A DNA stretch of 64,000 nt. Source: Magallana angulata. Its lineage: Eukaryota; Mollusca; Bivalvia; Ostreida; Ostreidae. The stretch spans positions 20,002,585 through 20,066,584 of the forward strand of contig NC_069117.1 in assembly GCF_025612915.1 (NCBI RefSeq). The letters run 5' to 3'. Made by a program: the position numbers and the translations under genes. The notes beneath the pieces were generated by a model that saw only the letters and a program-made list of their open reading frames with translations, was not told where the DNA came from and did no database searches. Within the stretch, counting starts at the first letter, position 1. Every line of letters begins with the position of its first letter. Shown here piece after piece: positions 13,801 through 29,000 of the stretch.

Positions 13801-14602
13801 CTGATCTGTTATACATGGAATCCACATACACACATCTTACATATTTACTGTGTCGGTTTTCTTATCATAGTTTATACTTAATTTATATCATTAACTGTTA
13901 CGAAATATTAAATATATAATACATGTTTATATAAGTGTACTGCACACCTGTACAATTCATCGAAAAGAATTAAATTGGTAATAAATGAATGTGCAGTGTG
14001 TAAAAAAAAAAACCAAAACAAAAAAAAAGGAAAAAAACCTGATCAACAGGAGGTATCAGATGGTATGAGGCAAAAGATATGGTCAGAGCCAGTAGCTAAA
14101 ATCTAAGAGACATTAACTGATTTCACAAAATTAATGTAAAATATTCAAGAGACACAATATGATTCCTGTATTCCTTCTCCATAAAGGAACATACTCCTAT
14201 TTTAATAATAATTAGCAGATTGACCATTAGGAACATCATGACTATGTTATAAATCCATAGTATAAGAATGATAATGGTATTTACATTTTTGTTATAATTA
14301 AAGATATCTTCTTCTTTCTTTTTTTTAATGTACACATTTGTGTTAGTTTGAGTTTTGCTCGCAGTGGGACAGTTACCATTTATAGCAATAGTTTTGACAG
14401 TTTGTGATATATCAATTTACTGTTTCTCATGTTGTCCATTTGTTAAGAAAGTTTCCACTGAAATATACCTGTATTGCTGTATTTATTTTATTCATGGGAT
14501 ATATATGTGTGCGTGTGTTTATGCGAGCCATCTTACATATATTTATTATAGATGAATGCACGCTTATTCAATAATTAGAGTATCAATTGTATGTAATGTG
14601 AA

Positions 14603-14642
14603 GGCATCTTTTCTAAAGGTTTTGGTGGCCGTGAAAACGGCC
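14603..14642 (-). promoter_or_regulatory. H3 mRNA 3' end signals, unit 2
   Basis: Stem-loop 14627-14642 and GAAAAGATGCC element. Confidence 0.92.
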
Positions 14643-14673
14643 GTTTTGAGTTTGTCAAGAGACAAAAGAGAAT

Positions 14674-15096
<423 letters not shown>

Positions 15097-15105
15097 TCAA
15101 ATGAA

Positions 15106-15265
15106 TGAATGAGCCAGACGGTCCTCTGTATACACTTTATACCGAGTCGACGATTAACTGTCTGCTCTCCGATATCACAGCACCCCCACTAACGACAATC
15201 GCCATTGGTGATCTTGACCGAGAGAGGTGGTCAGCGATTAGTCGATAATAACCCGTTCCGATTGG
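15106..15265 (-). promoter_or_regulatory. H3 promoter, unit 3
   Basis: TATA, two CCAAT boxes and cap site as in unit 1; drives the H3 at 14674-15084. Confidence 0.8.
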
Positions 15266-15608
15266 CCAGGTGAAAAAATCATTTCGATCCGGCTTTTGCA
15301 CAGAATTTGTGTACTCCGAAAAATATCGTCCGTGTACTTAGTGGAACAAAACTTTTATTCCAATTATAACTAAAACTTATTTGATTTACATAAAGTATTA
15401 AACACCATCTATATTCTACAGGATGTAATTGATACTTTAAAAAAAGCAAAAACAAACTGATCAATTAAATAACAACCCATTAGAATATTGCACAACTTAC
15501 ATTCACTCAATATTTTAACCTATTGATTCTCTGGCATTAAAATGGGAATAGTATATGCTGAATGATCATCTGATACCTCAATTCAATTACAATAAACCCA
15601 GCATCATA

Positions 15609-15624
15609 CCCCCCCCCCCCCCCC
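15609..15624. repeat. Poly-C tract A, 16 bases, unit 3
   Basis: Same length as in unit 1. Confidence 0.9.
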
Positions 15625-16038
15625 TAATAAATAAATAAGTAAATAAAGATGTAGATTTATCAAAGAGAAACATAACAGATCTATAGTTCAGAAGATCTAC
15701 GTCATATGCATTTGTATGTTTTATCATTCATGATTTAGCTAAGTAACAAAAGAACTTACTTTTATAGTTTGATTTGCACAGAAATATCCGGGCATGTAAG
15801 TCCAAAACACTAGTTGTAATTGTAAATACAGACACAATGAGAGCCACTTGATTCTGGAAAGAGAGGGGAAAAAAATCTCAGGAAGACTGTATGTTTCAAA
15901 GTTCATCATGCAAACTATAAGGTGTAGATTTCAGTTTTTTTGCTATCCTGTTCAGTGTCAAAGAAAGAAGAAAGAAAGAAAGAATAATGTAACCAGAGTA
16001 GGATCATAATAAAATAATGATAAAAAAAATGCATGTTT

Positions 16039-16084
<46 letters not shown>

Positions 16085-16573
16085 CATGTTTCCTTTCAAT
16101 CAGAATTCAACATCACTAATCTTATGATAATGTGTATCAACCCACTTTCTAGTTAGTCTACATCATATATGAATGATGTACATTATTTGTTGTACTCATA
16201 TTGCTTAGCCTTATAAATGTTGGATTTGAATAATGTAAATGCATGTATTTTTTTTTAGTGTATTCACTAAACAGACCTCAATCAATATCATGCAGTTAGT
16301 TGCAGGAGCAAAATAAAAAAAAAAACACACATTCATAGCTATGTTTGGTGTTTGTTTTTTCTCTCATCTCACCCCCCACCCATAATTTTTCTTTCAAATC
16401 TTCATTACTACTCCTGTAAATTTTACTACTCGACTATTCATACTCTGGTCTGTAGCCGTGAACATTATGAAAAAAGCATGCACCTTGCATTACAAACCCT
16501 TGCCATGTTACTCATTTACAATTTGCTTATATCTCCTTTTTAATATCTTATTTGTGAGTTTGTGTTGTTAATG

Positions 16574-16592
16574 CCCCCCCCCCCCCCCCCCC
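16574..16592. repeat. Poly-C tract B, 19 bases, unit 3
   Basis: Longest of the four B tracts; explains most of the longer period of this unit. Confidence 0.9.
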
Positions 16593-16741
16593 TTCTGAAC
16601 CATACCATAGTCAGATATGAATTAATGATATGTAATAACACATTATCACAGAAAAACTAGAAGGGGCTTAATGTACCTGTATAAAGTGTATATGAATTCA
16701 TTGTACTTGCATGTTTCTTTGCAACTTGCATTTGTAATTAA

Positions 16742-16781
16742 GACATCTTTTCGAAAAATATTGGTAGCCCTGAAAAGGGCT
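16742..16781 (-). promoter_or_regulatory. H1 mRNA 3' end signals, unit 3
   Basis: Stem-loop 16766-16781 and downstream element. Confidence 0.92.
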
Positions 16782-16821
16782 TTTGTTGAAGGTTTGCAAT
16801 CTGCAATGATGCTATGATTGC

Positions 16822-17421
16822 TTATTTTTTAGCTGCTGTCTTCTTGGGAGTCTTGGCTTTCTTTGGCTTGGCTGCTGCTGCTTTTTTCGGAGTCTTGGCC
16901 TTCTTTGGCTTGGCTGCTGCCTTCTTAGGGGATTTGGCTGCCGTCTTCTTCTTGGGTGTCTTAACTTTCTTAGGTCCAGCTGCTTTCTTGGGGGACTTCT
17001 TCTTCTTCTCAGCAGTCTTTTTCTCCCCTGCCGCCTTCCTGGGCTTAAAAGCTGTGGCCTTCTTTGGTTTGGCTGCCTTGGGTTTGGTGACTTTCTTCGC
17101 CTTTGGTTTTTTCTCTGTCTTTGGCTTGTCTCCTAACTTGAAAGAGCCAGTGGCGCCTGTTCCTTTGGCTTGTTTCAGAGCGCCTTTCTTCACTCCGTTC
17201 TTGAGTGCCATTTTAAGGTGGACATTAATGGGGTTGACGTCGTTTCCCACTTTAAAGTTGGCCATTATGTACTTCAGAATGGCCTGTCTGGAAGATCCAC
17301 CACGCTCTTTCAGGGATTCCAAGGCGGCCCTGATCATGTCAACGTACTTGGGGTGTGCTGCAGGTACCTTAGGCTTAGTAACCTTCTTCTTGACTGGGGT
17401 TGTGGTTGCTGTGTCTGCCAT
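16822..17421 (-). CDS. H1: Linker histone H1, unit 3
   Basis: 199 residues, protein identical to unit 1 (Arg40 kept). Confidence 0.96.
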   Translation of the reverse strand: MADTATTTPVKKKVTKPKVPAAHPKYVDMIRAALESLKERGGSSRQAILKYIMANFKVGNDVNPINVHLKMALKNGVKKGALKQAKGTGATGSFKLGDKPKTEKKPKAKKVTKPKAAKPKKATAFKPRKAAGEKKTAEKKKKSPKKAAGPKKVKTPKKKTAAKSPKKAAAKPKKAKTPKKAAAAKPKKAKTPKKTAAKK

Positions 17422-17541
17422 GGCTTCGGACGAAACGAAAACGCTGTACAATTCACTGCGAACTAATACGAGGAAATAGTGAAGTCTCACGCTCTCGCTG
17501 CTTTTGTTTACAGCGGGCGCGGACGTCCTCGAAAACATCCC

Positions 17542-17584
17542 TTAAAATCGAAGCGCATATGCATAGTAGAATCGATGTGTGTTT
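17542..17584 (-). promoter_or_regulatory. H1 promoter elements, unit 3
   Basis: AC box and weak TATA as in unit 1. Confidence 0.5.
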
Positions 17585-18826
17585 TGATGCCGATGTTTAC
17601 ATCCTTGCTGCGCCGTTTAATGAGTACCGATTGCACCTATTTTATGAAAATCACATTGTGTGGATATATCCCTACCATATCATCTGCATATTTTACGTAA
17701 ATTCTCCGCTAAAGGAACTCAAATGAAAGGAAAACGTAGGACAGAGTAGCAAATTCCAACTCCAAATGCCGATAAAGTCACGCAATGTCTTTAAAATTGA
17801 TAATTATTCACAGAAAATTACATTTTTTTAACGTCCAACATACAGACATAAGTGTATTGTATATCGTCTATTGTGTAGAAGGCCCATACATATCTTCTTT
17901 TTAATGAAATTCACACCAGGTCCATACACCCAGAAACACACGATACACAGAACAAGAGCAAGAGAGAATTATAAATTTTTAAAGTTGTCAGAAAGAAAAA
18001 CAAATAAATAAAATAAAAAAAGAAAGAAAAAGTCGTCACTTTAATAATAATATCAAAATATTCATTGGCAAAAGTCATAGGATTTTTTGAAAAATAAAGA
18101 AAATTGAATTACATTATCTACTTTACGCGAAGTGCGATGTACAGTATAGTACGTGCAAGAAAACGGCGTTATGTTAACAAATGCACATACAGTCAAAAAG
18201 CATATCAACATAAATATAGATATACTAAGGTAGTAGTTGATCATGAATTGGGAAAAAAAACGGGTGATGAATGACGTGAATAAATAATTAGTTCATTTGT
18301 GCAATCATGAAAACATTGCCAAAACTGCAGTTTTCACGTGTGCACATCTTACTTAGACCTTAATTTGTAATGCGCAGACCATGCATACGTAGGTGAAAGT
18401 ACATTCACCGTTTTGATATCAATTCAAATAGAAAAAGAATATTAATAATAATAATAATAATAAAATAACGCACACATAATCTCCCCCATGAAACACTGTA
18501 TAAAATCAGAATCGGATGTCGCAATTGTTCAAGTACATATCATTCTAACATTATGCATGCATTTATATCACTAGTTTAACCAATGAGCATGATCGAGATT
18601 TGAGCTCAAATTTTAATTTTTTCACACACTAATGTATTTTTGAGGGGTAACTGATATAAATTAAATTTGTGTTTAGCATTTGAGAGCGTTGGAACAACAT
18701 CAAATTGGATATTAATTGAACATGAATAGAAATTTATGTAAGAGGTTGACGGTGTGTGGCAATGCATTCAATAAACGTGTAATGGGTATCTGCATTGTAC
18801 ATGTGTGCTTAATTACATGCTATAGA

Positions 18827-18866
18827 GACATCTTTTCGAAAAATATGGGTGGCCGTGAAAACGGCC
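18827..18866 (-). promoter_or_regulatory. H2A mRNA 3' end signals, unit 3
   Basis: Stem-loop 18851-18866 and downstream element. Confidence 0.92.
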
Positions 18867-18904
18867 GTTTGGTACAGACAAGTCAAGTCGACAGGGCTGA
18901 CTTT

Positions 18905-19552
<648 letters not shown>

Positions 19553-19924
19553 ATGCCACCCAAAGTTGGATCTAAAGGTTCTAAGAAAGCTGCCACCAAG
19601 GCTAAGGCCCAGAGAACTGGGGACAAGAAGAAGCGCAGGAGGAGGAGGGAATCCTACGCTATCTACATCTACAAAGTCTTAAAACAGGTGCACCCTGACA
19701 CTGGAGTTTCCAGCAAGGCCATGAGCATCATGAATTCTTTCGTCAATGACATCTTCGAGAGAATTGCCGCTGAGGCCTCCCGTCTGGCCCACTACAACAA
19801 ACGCTCAACCATCACCAGCAGAGAAATCCAGACTGCAGTCCGCCTTCTCCTGCCAGGTGAATTGGCCAAGCATGCTGTCTCTGAAGGTACCAAAGCTGTC
19901 ACCAAGTACACCAGCAGCAAGTAA
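19553..19924 (+). CDS. H2B: Core histone H2B, unit 3 (last H2B of the array)
   Basis: 123 residues, protein identical to unit 1. No H2B follows the H2A of unit 4. Confidence 0.98.
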   Translation: MPPKVGSKGSKKAATKAKAQRTGDKKKRRRRRESYAIYIYKVLKQVHPDTGVSSKAMSIMNSFVNDIFERIAAEASRLAHYNKRSTITSREIQTAVRLLLPGELAKHAVSEGTKAVTKYTSSK

Positions 19925-19956
19925 ACTGCAGGGATATGTAGTTGACATAACCAAAC

Positions 19957-19996
19957 GGCCCTTTTCAGGGCCACACAATTTTTTCGAAAAGCTACC
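19957..19996 (+). promoter_or_regulatory. H2B mRNA 3' end signals, unit 3
   Basis: Stem-loop 19957-19972 and CTACC-variant element. Confidence 0.92.
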
Positions 19997-20771
19997 ATCA
20001 TTACAATACGCAGTTACTGGTACATTAAATTTGTGTTCAATAGTCATGATTGTTTCAAGACTATACATTCACTATCAAAATGAGTACCCATCTTCACAGA
20101 AACTGAAATTACAACAGGCTGTCACATCTAAGAATAAAACAGTTCTGTCTCTATTACTGTACACCAATTACTTATTGATCTTCATTATTCAATATTATCG
20201 TACAATTTAATATATCAAAACGGCGCAATCTACAATATGGTCATAAAATAATGAGCTAAACATTATCAGTGTCTGCTTTTCAATCATGATTAAAGTCAAT
20301 TTCACTGCCCTATATTTTAATAGTTTTAATCCTTTTCACCATAGCAATTTAATATCATTTCAACATGTAAGATAATAAAAATACAATTCTGCAGTTTTCA
20401 ATTAAAATTTCTGATTTCAATTACTTATTCTGTCATGTTTTAGACACTTACAAGAGAAATCAATGAGGGTTGGAGGATCAAATGACATGAATATATTTCT
20501 TTACATTATCATTAAATCAATGCGCAATAACTGACCTATTTAAATTTAAACAATAGTCATCTTCTGACATGTGAAATGTGGCTTACTTTAATATCATTCT
20601 TTGATTAGGCTAAGTGTAAAAGTGATTGTTCATAACTCATGTGACTTCCAACCACTCTTATTTCGAGTGCATGTGGCAGGGGAAATGAATGCTAACTCAT
20701 TACTAATGACAGGTAAAAGTGTAGTATGTCTCACAGAGTGTGTCGGTGTATTTCACGGCATTTGTGATAGA

Positions 20772-20810
20772 GGCATCTTTTCTAAAAGTTTGGTGGCCGT
20801 TAAAACGGCC
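20772..20810 (-). promoter_or_regulatory. H4 mRNA 3' end signals, unit 3
   Basis: Stem-loop 20795-20810 with UUUA loop. Confidence 0.92.
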
Positions 20811-20852
20811 GTTTGTTTGTTGTCAGTGCTGCAAGCACACAGGAGTGGCAGT

Positions 20853-21337
<485 letters not shown>

Positions 21338-22139
21338 CTGATCTGTTATACATGGAATCCACATACACACATCTTACATATTTACTGTGTCGGTTTTCTT
21401 ATCATAGTTTATACTTAATTTATATCATTAACTGTTACGAAATATTAAATATATAATACATGTTTATATAAGTGTACTGCACACCTGTACAATTCATCGA
21501 AAAGAATTAAATTGGTAATAAATGAATGTGCAGTGTGTAAAAAAAAAAACCAAAACAAAAAAAAAGGAAAAAAACCTGATCAACAGGAGGTATCAGATGG
21601 TATGAGGCAAAAGATATGGTCAGAGCCAGTAGCTAAAATCTAAGAGACATTAACTGATTTCACAAAATTAATGTAAAATATTCAAGAGACACAATATGAT
21701 TCCTGTATTCCTTCTCCATAAAGGAACATACTCCTATTTTAATAATAATTAGCAGATTGACCATTAGGAACATCATGACTATGTTATAAATCCATAGTAT
21801 AAGAATGATAATGGTATTTACATTTTTGTTATAATTAAAGATATCTTCTTCTTTCTTTTTTTTAATGTACACATTTGTGTTAGTTTGAGTTTTGCTCGCA
21901 GTGGGACAGTTACCATTTATAGCAATAGTTTTGACAGTTTGTGATATATCAATTTACTGTTTCTCATGTTGTCCATTTGTTAAGAAAGTTTCCACTGAAA
22001 TATACCTGTATTGCTGTATTTATTTTATTCATGGGATATATATGTGTGCGTGTGTTTATGCGAGCCATCTTACATATATTTATTATAGATGAATGCACGC
22101 TTATTCAATAATTAGAGTATCAATTGTATGTAATGTGAA

Positions 22140-22179
22140 GGCATCTTTTCTAAAGGTTTTGGTGGCCGTGAAAACGGCC
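22140..22179 (-). promoter_or_regulatory. H3 mRNA 3' end signals, unit 3
   Basis: Stem-loop 22164-22179 and downstream element. Confidence 0.92.
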
Positions 22180-22210
22180 GTTTTGAGTTTGTCAAGAGAC
22201 AAAAGAGAAT

Positions 22211-22633
<423 letters not shown>

Positions 22634-22642
22634 TCAAATGAA

Positions 22643-22802
22643 TGAATGAGCCAGACGGTCCTCTGTATACACTTTATACCGAGTCGACGATTAACTGTCT
22701 GCTCTCCGATATCACAGCACCCCCACTAACGACAATCGCCATTGGTGATCTTGACCGAGAGAGGTGGTCAGCGATTAGTCGATAATAACCCGTTCCGATT
22801 GG
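22643..22802 (-). promoter_or_regulatory. H3 promoter, unit 4
   Basis: Complete copy; drives the H3 at 22211-22621. Confidence 0.8.
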
Positions 22803-23145
22803 CCAGGTGAAAAAATCATTTCGATCCGGCTTTTGCACAGAATTTGTGTACTCCGAAAAATATCGTCCGTGTACTTAGTGGAACAAAACTTTTATTCCAA
22901 TTATAACTAAAACTTATTTGATTTACATAAAGTATTAAACACCATCTATATTCTACAGGATGTAATTGATACTTTAAAAAAAGCAAAAACAAACTGATCA
23001 ATTAAATAACAACCCATTAGAATATTGCACAACTTACATTCACTCAATATTTTAACCTATTGATTCTCTGGCATTAAAATGGGAATAGTATATGCTGAAT
23101 GATCATCTGATACCTCAATTCAATTACAATAAACCCAGCATCATA

Positions 23146-23162
23146 CCCCCCCCCCCCCCCCC
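23146..23162. repeat. Poly-C tract A, 17 bases, unit 4
   Basis: Longest of the four A tracts. Confidence 0.9.
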
Positions 23163-23576
23163 TAATAAATAAATAAGTAAATAAAGATGTAGATTTATCA
23201 AAGAGAAACATAACAGATCTATAGTTCAGAAGATCTACGTCATATGCATTTGTATGTTTTATCATTCATGATTTAGCTAAGTAACAAAAGAACTTACTTT
23301 TATAGTTTGATTTGCACAGAAATATCCGGGCATGTAAGTCCAAAACACTAGTTGTAATTGTAAATACAGACACAATGAGAGCCACTTGATTCTGGAAAGA
23401 GAGGGGAAAAAAATCTCAGGAAGACTGTATGTTTCAAAGTTCATCATGCAAACTATAAGGTGTAGATTTCAGTTTTTTTGCTATCCTGTTCAGTGTCAAA
23501 GAAAGAAGAAAGAAAGAAAGAATAATGTAACCAGAGTAGGATCATAATAAAATAATGATAAAAAAAATGCATGTTT

Positions 23577-23622
<46 letters not shown>

Positions 23623-24111
23623 CATGTTTCCTTTCAATCAGAATTCAACATCACTAATCTTATGATAATGTGTATCAACCCACTTTCTAGTTAGTCTACA
23701 TCATATATGAATGATGTACATTATTTGTTGTACTCATATTGCTTAGCCTTATAAATGTTGGATTTGAATAATGTAAATGCATGTATTTTTTTTTAGTGTA
23801 TTCACTAAACAGACCTCAATCAATATCATGCAGTTAGTTGCAGGAGCAAAATAAAAAAAAAAACACACATTCATAGCTATGTTTGGTGTTTGTTTTTTCT
23901 CTCATCTCACCCCCCACCCATAATTTTTCTTTCAAATCTTCATTACTACTCCTGTAAATTTTACTACTCGACTATTCATACTCTGGTCTGTAGCCGTGAA
24001 CATTATGAAAAAAGCATGCACCTTGCATTACAAACCCTTGCCATGTTACTCATTTACAATTTGCTTATATCTCCTTTTTAATATCTTATTTGTGAGTTTG
24101 TGTTGTTAATG

Positions 24112-24125
24112 CCCCCCCCCCCCCC
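24112..24125. repeat. Poly-C tract B, 14 bases, unit 4
   Basis: Shortest of the four B tracts. Confidence 0.9.
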
Positions 24126-24274
24126 TTCTGAACCATACCATAGTCAGATATGAATTAATGATATGTAATAACACATTATCACAGAAAAACTAGAAGGGGC
24201 TTAATGTACCTGTATAAAGTGTATATGAATTCATTGTACTTGCATGTTTCTTTGCAACTTGCATTTGTAATTAA

Positions 24275-24314
24275 GACATCTTTTCGAAAAATATTGGTAG
24301 CCCTGAAAAGGGCT
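24275..24314 (-). promoter_or_regulatory. H1 mRNA 3' end signals, unit 4
   Basis: Stem-loop 24299-24314 and downstream element. Confidence 0.92.
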
Positions 24315-24354
24315 TTTGTTGAAGGTTTGCAATCTGCAATGATGCTATGATTGC

Positions 24355-24954
24355 TTATTTTTTAGCTGCTGTCTTCTTGGGAGTCTTGGCTTTCTTTGGC
24401 TTGGCTGCTGCTGCTTTTTTCGGAGTCTTGGCCTTCTTTGGCTTGGCTGCTGCCTTCTTAGGGGATTTGGCTGCCGTCTTCTTCTTGGGTGTCTTAACTT
24501 TCTTAGGTCCAGCTGCTTTCTTGGGGGACTTCTTCTTCTTCTCAGCAGTCTTTTTCTCCCCTGCCGCCTTCCTGGGCTTAAAAGCTGTGGCCTTCTTTGG
24601 TTTGGCTGCCTTGGGTTTGGTGACTTTCTTCGCCTTTGGTTTTTTCTCTGTCTTTGGCTTGTCTCCTAACTTGAAAGAGCCAGTGGCGCCTGTTCCTTTG
24701 GCTTGTTTCAGAGCGCCTTTCTTCACTCCGTTCTTGAGTGCCATTTTAAGGTGGACATTAATGGGGTTGACGTCGTTTCCCACTTTAAAGTTGGCCATTA
24801 TGTACTTCAGAATGGCCTGTCTGGAAGATCCACCACGCTCTTTCAGGGATTCCAAGGCGGCCCTGATCATGTCAACGTACTTGGGGTGTGCTGCAGGTAC
24901 CTTAGGCTTAGTAACCTTCTTCTTGACTGGGGTTGTGGTTGCTGTGTCTGCCAT
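24355..24954 (-). CDS. H1: Linker histone H1, unit 4
   Basis: 199 residues, protein identical to unit 1. Confidence 0.96.
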   Translation of the reverse strand: MADTATTTPVKKKVTKPKVPAAHPKYVDMIRAALESLKERGGSSRQAILKYIMANFKVGNDVNPINVHLKMALKNGVKKGALKQAKGTGATGSFKLGDKPKTEKKPKAKKVTKPKAAKPKKATAFKPRKAAGEKKTAEKKKKSPKKAAGPKKVKTPKKKTAAKSPKKAAAKPKKAKTPKKAAAAKPKKAKTPKKTAAKK

Positions 24955-25074
24955 GGCTTCGGACGAAACGAAAACGCTGTACAATTCACTGCGAACTAAT
25001 ACGAGGAAATAGTGAAGTCTCACGCTCTCGCTGCTTTTGTTTACAGCGGGCGCGGACGTCCTCGAAAACATCCC

Positions 25075-25117
25075 TTAAAATCGAAGCGCATATGCATAGT
25101 AGAATCGATGTGTGTTT
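25075..25117 (-). promoter_or_regulatory. H1 promoter elements, unit 4
   Basis: AC box and weak TATA as in unit 1. Confidence 0.5.
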
Positions 25118-26359
25118 TGATGCCGATGTTTACATCCTTGCTGCGCCGTTTAATGAGTACCGATTGCACCTATTTTATGAAAATCACATTGTGTGGATAT
25201 ATCCCTACCATATCATCTGCATATTTTACGTAAATTCTCCGCTAAAGGAACTCAAATGAAAGGAAAACGTAGGACAGAGTAGCAAATTCCAACTCCAAAT
25301 GCCGATAAAGTCACGCAATGTCTTTAAAATTGATAATTATTCACAGAAAATTACATTTTTTTAACGTCCAACATACAGACATAAGTGTATTGTATATCGT
25401 CTATTGTGTAGAAGGCCCATACATATCTTCTTTTTAATGAAATTCACACCAGGTCCATACACCCAGAAACACACGATACACAGAACAAGAGCAAGAGAGA
25501 ATTATAAATTTTTAAAGTTGTCAGAAAGAAAAACAAATAAATAAAATAAAAAAAGAAAGAAAAAGTCGTCACTTTAATAATAATATCAAAATATTCATTG
25601 GCAAAAGTCATAGGATTTTTTGAAAAATAAAGAAAATTGAATTACATTATCTACTTTACGCGAAGTGCGATGTACAGTATAGTACGTGCAAGAAAACGGC
25701 GTTATGTTAACAAATGCACATACAGTCAAAAAGCATATCAACATAAATATAGATATACTAAGGTAGTAGTTGATCATGAATTGGGAAAAAAAACGGGTGA
25801 TGAATGACGTGAATAAATAATTAGTTCATTTGTGCAATCATGAAAACATTGCCAAAACTGCAGTTTTCACGTGTGCACATCTTACTTAGACCTTAATTTG
25901 TAATGCGCAGACCATGCATACGTAGGTGAAAGTACATTCACCGTTTTGATATCAATTCAAATAGAAAAAGAATATTAATAATAATAATAATAATAAAATA
26001 ACGCACACATAATCTCCCCCATGAAACACTGTATAAAATCAGAATCGGATGTCGCAATTGTTCAAGTACATATCATTCTAACATTATGCATGCATTTATA
26101 TCACTAGTTTAACCAATGAGCATGATCGAGATTTGAGCTCAAATTTTAATTTTTTCACACACTAATGTATTTTTGAGGGGTAACTGATATAAATTAAATT
26201 TGTGTTTAGCATTTGAGAGCGTTGGAACAACATCAAATTGGATATTAATTGAACATGAATAGAAATTTATGTAAGAGGTTGACGGTGTGTGGCAATGCAT
26301 TCAATAAACGTGTAATGGGTATCTGCATTGTACATGTGTGCTTAATTACATGCTATAGA

Positions 26360-26399
26360 GACATCTTTTCGAAAAATATGGGTGGCCGTGAAAACGGCC
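26360..26399 (-). promoter_or_regulatory. H2A mRNA 3' end signals, unit 4
   Basis: Stem-loop 26384-26399 and downstream element. Confidence 0.92.
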
Positions 26400-26437
26400 G
26401 TTTGGTACAGACAAGTCAAGTCGACAGGGCTGACTTT

Positions 26438-26906
<469 letters not shown>

Positions 26907-27064
26907 ATTTGTAGTGCTTCTCTTCTTTCATGTAGACGTATTATTGCTTCAAACTATGCTAAAATTATTATTCTTATTATGGAAATATTTTCATGGCTAA
27001 ACATACATGTATCGATAAGAATGCATGTAGCTTCAAATTAAAACACTCATGCTAATTCTCTTTC
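26907..27064. other. Unique flank of the histone array
   Basis: AT-rich sequence with no gene; marks the array boundary. Confidence 0.7.
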
Positions 27065-27068
27065 TTAA

Positions 27069-27570
27069 AGGGGCATTGTCACGATTTTGGTCAAATTCTA
27101 TTTTTCTGTTTTAATGATGTACAATGCTTTAGAAATACATTTCCGATGACAAAATGAAATTGGAGAACCAGTAGTGAAGTTAATTATAAGCAAGATACAG
27201 GGCTCACAATTCTTTTTCATGTAAACAAGGCTCGTGTCCTGTTTTTGTTTACATTAGTTTAATATACCGGTAAAAGTTCTTATTCAAGCTAATTTTCCCA
27301 TCTTCTTATTCATTTTAAGCTTAAATAAACAGATCTTAACGTTTACCACATTCATTTTTGGTCTAAAACTGGAGCGTTCACTTTAACGTTCAAAATGTAA
27401 ACAAAAGCTTTGTTTACATAGCAAAAAATTGCAAGCTCTGTAACTCGCTTATAACTCAACCAATGATACTTAAATTTTAAGTGCATATTTAAAATGCCTT
27501 ACTGTTCAAAGCATTGTAAACATTAAAATCGGGAAAATAATTTTTGACCAAAAATGGTGACCATGCCCCT
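27069..27570. mobile_element. MITE with TTAA target duplication (502 bp)
   Basis: The ends are inverted repeats of about 30 bp, starting AGGGGCATTGTCACGATTTT on the left and AGGGGCATGGTCACCATTTT on the right when reverse-complemented. Both sides are flanked by TTAA (27065-27068 and 27571-27574), the target used by piggyBac-type transposons. There is no coding capacity, so it is a non-autonomous copy. A related piece lies at about 42400-42867. Confidence 0.8.
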
Positions 27571-27574
27571 TTAA

Positions 27575-28549
27575 ACTCCCCCATGAGATAAAAAAAAAAA
27601 ACGAGAAAAAAACCAGCCCTATCCTTTTCTTTCAACTTTTGGGTATGTTTTAGTCCCCGAAATTGAATTTTGATCATATACAATTCTACATTTACAATAC
27701 ATACGGCTTATGAAAAAAAAATCATTTATCATATTCACATGCCACTGTGTAAAAATATATATATATTTTTATATTTATATAAAGAAATCAAAGTCATATT
27801 TAACTTGTAACATTTTTACTTATTATCTACCGGTAAAGAATTTCTTCACCAATTAGAAGTACATATTAAATTTTTTTCCGCGCACAACGTTGGGTATCAA
27901 ACATGGATGCCACCTTAGCCGTGGGATTAACTCAAAACGTATTCCCATTAAAAATTGAATACTTGAAGCAGTTGTTATGTCATTTCACCCACTTAATTCC
28001 TTTGTCTCATTATATCAATTTATTACTACTGAGTAACATTTTTTACAAAGTTTAAAACTCATAGGTCACTGGCAAGAAATATTTTACGTTGAAAATAAAA
28101 TGACTTTGGACACTTCCTATGTATGCCTTAAACATTTGCCGCGGAATGGATAAATTATACGCGCGGGGATAGAAGATAGTATCATAGTACACGTTCCAAT
28201 ACACCCAGGTACTTCTCCCCAATTTATTATTTAGTATATTTCTACTCTATATTTACGATCTATCGTCAAAACCGTCATATCTCATTAAGCATTAATTAAG
28301 ATAAACATTGTGTGTGTATATATCAGTTTATGTTATATTGTCACCCATGCTTCATTATTCACCACTGCACAAATCACTGTTGTAGGATCATATACATATA
28401 CAGTCTGTATGTATGAACGTTATGCATTCTCTATATTGCATACAGTATGCTCTATACACCCTCTCTCTACACACACGCCCCCTCTAAGAATACATGTCTT
28501 CTCTATCTTTATTTTCTCAAATAACTGAAAAAGGATGAACCATGTCTCA
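27575..28549. other. Intergenic, no gene seen
   Basis: AT-rich sequence with A-rich and TA-rich stretches (27589-27603, 27755-27783). No reading frame with recognisable content. Confidence 0.6.
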
Positions 28550-29000
28550 GATCTACTAGTTTTATACTCATAGACTTGCAATTGAAAGTGGACGACACAC
28601 TAATGTACCAAAAGAAAGACACTTATGTAAATTTTGTTCAGATATTGAAGATGAATTCCATTTTGTTTTGAAATGTCAGCAGTATAGAGAAATCCGAGTA
28701 AAATATATTAAGAAATATTATTGAAAAAAACCTTCTGTATACAAATTTATACAATTATTAAGTGTTCAAAATTTTAAAGAACTGTGTAATTTGGGGAAGT
28801 ATCTCCATCTAGATTTCAATATTCATGATAATTAAGAAAAATTTCTCTGGTTTCTTCGCCTGTTAGTAAAATTTTATTTTATATACATTATCAATGAACT
28901 TCACATGTTCATGTACCATACCATTATTTCAAAATTGCTATATTTATATGTAATAACCTATGCCATAAGATGTATGTCTTGTGCAAATAAAGAATATATA
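28550..29000 (+). mobile_element. LINE (non-LTR retrotransposon) 3' relic
   Basis: The frame from 28575 reads a Cys/His motif near its end: ERHLCKFCSDIEDEFHFVLK, then CQQYREIR. This fits the zinc-knuckle-like C-terminal tail of molluscan LINE reverse transcriptase proteins. The frame closes at a TGA near 28722 and similar sequence continues after it in another frame. An AATAAA at 28986-28991 fits the LINE 3' end. Only the tail is present: a short, inactive fragment. Confidence 0.65.
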
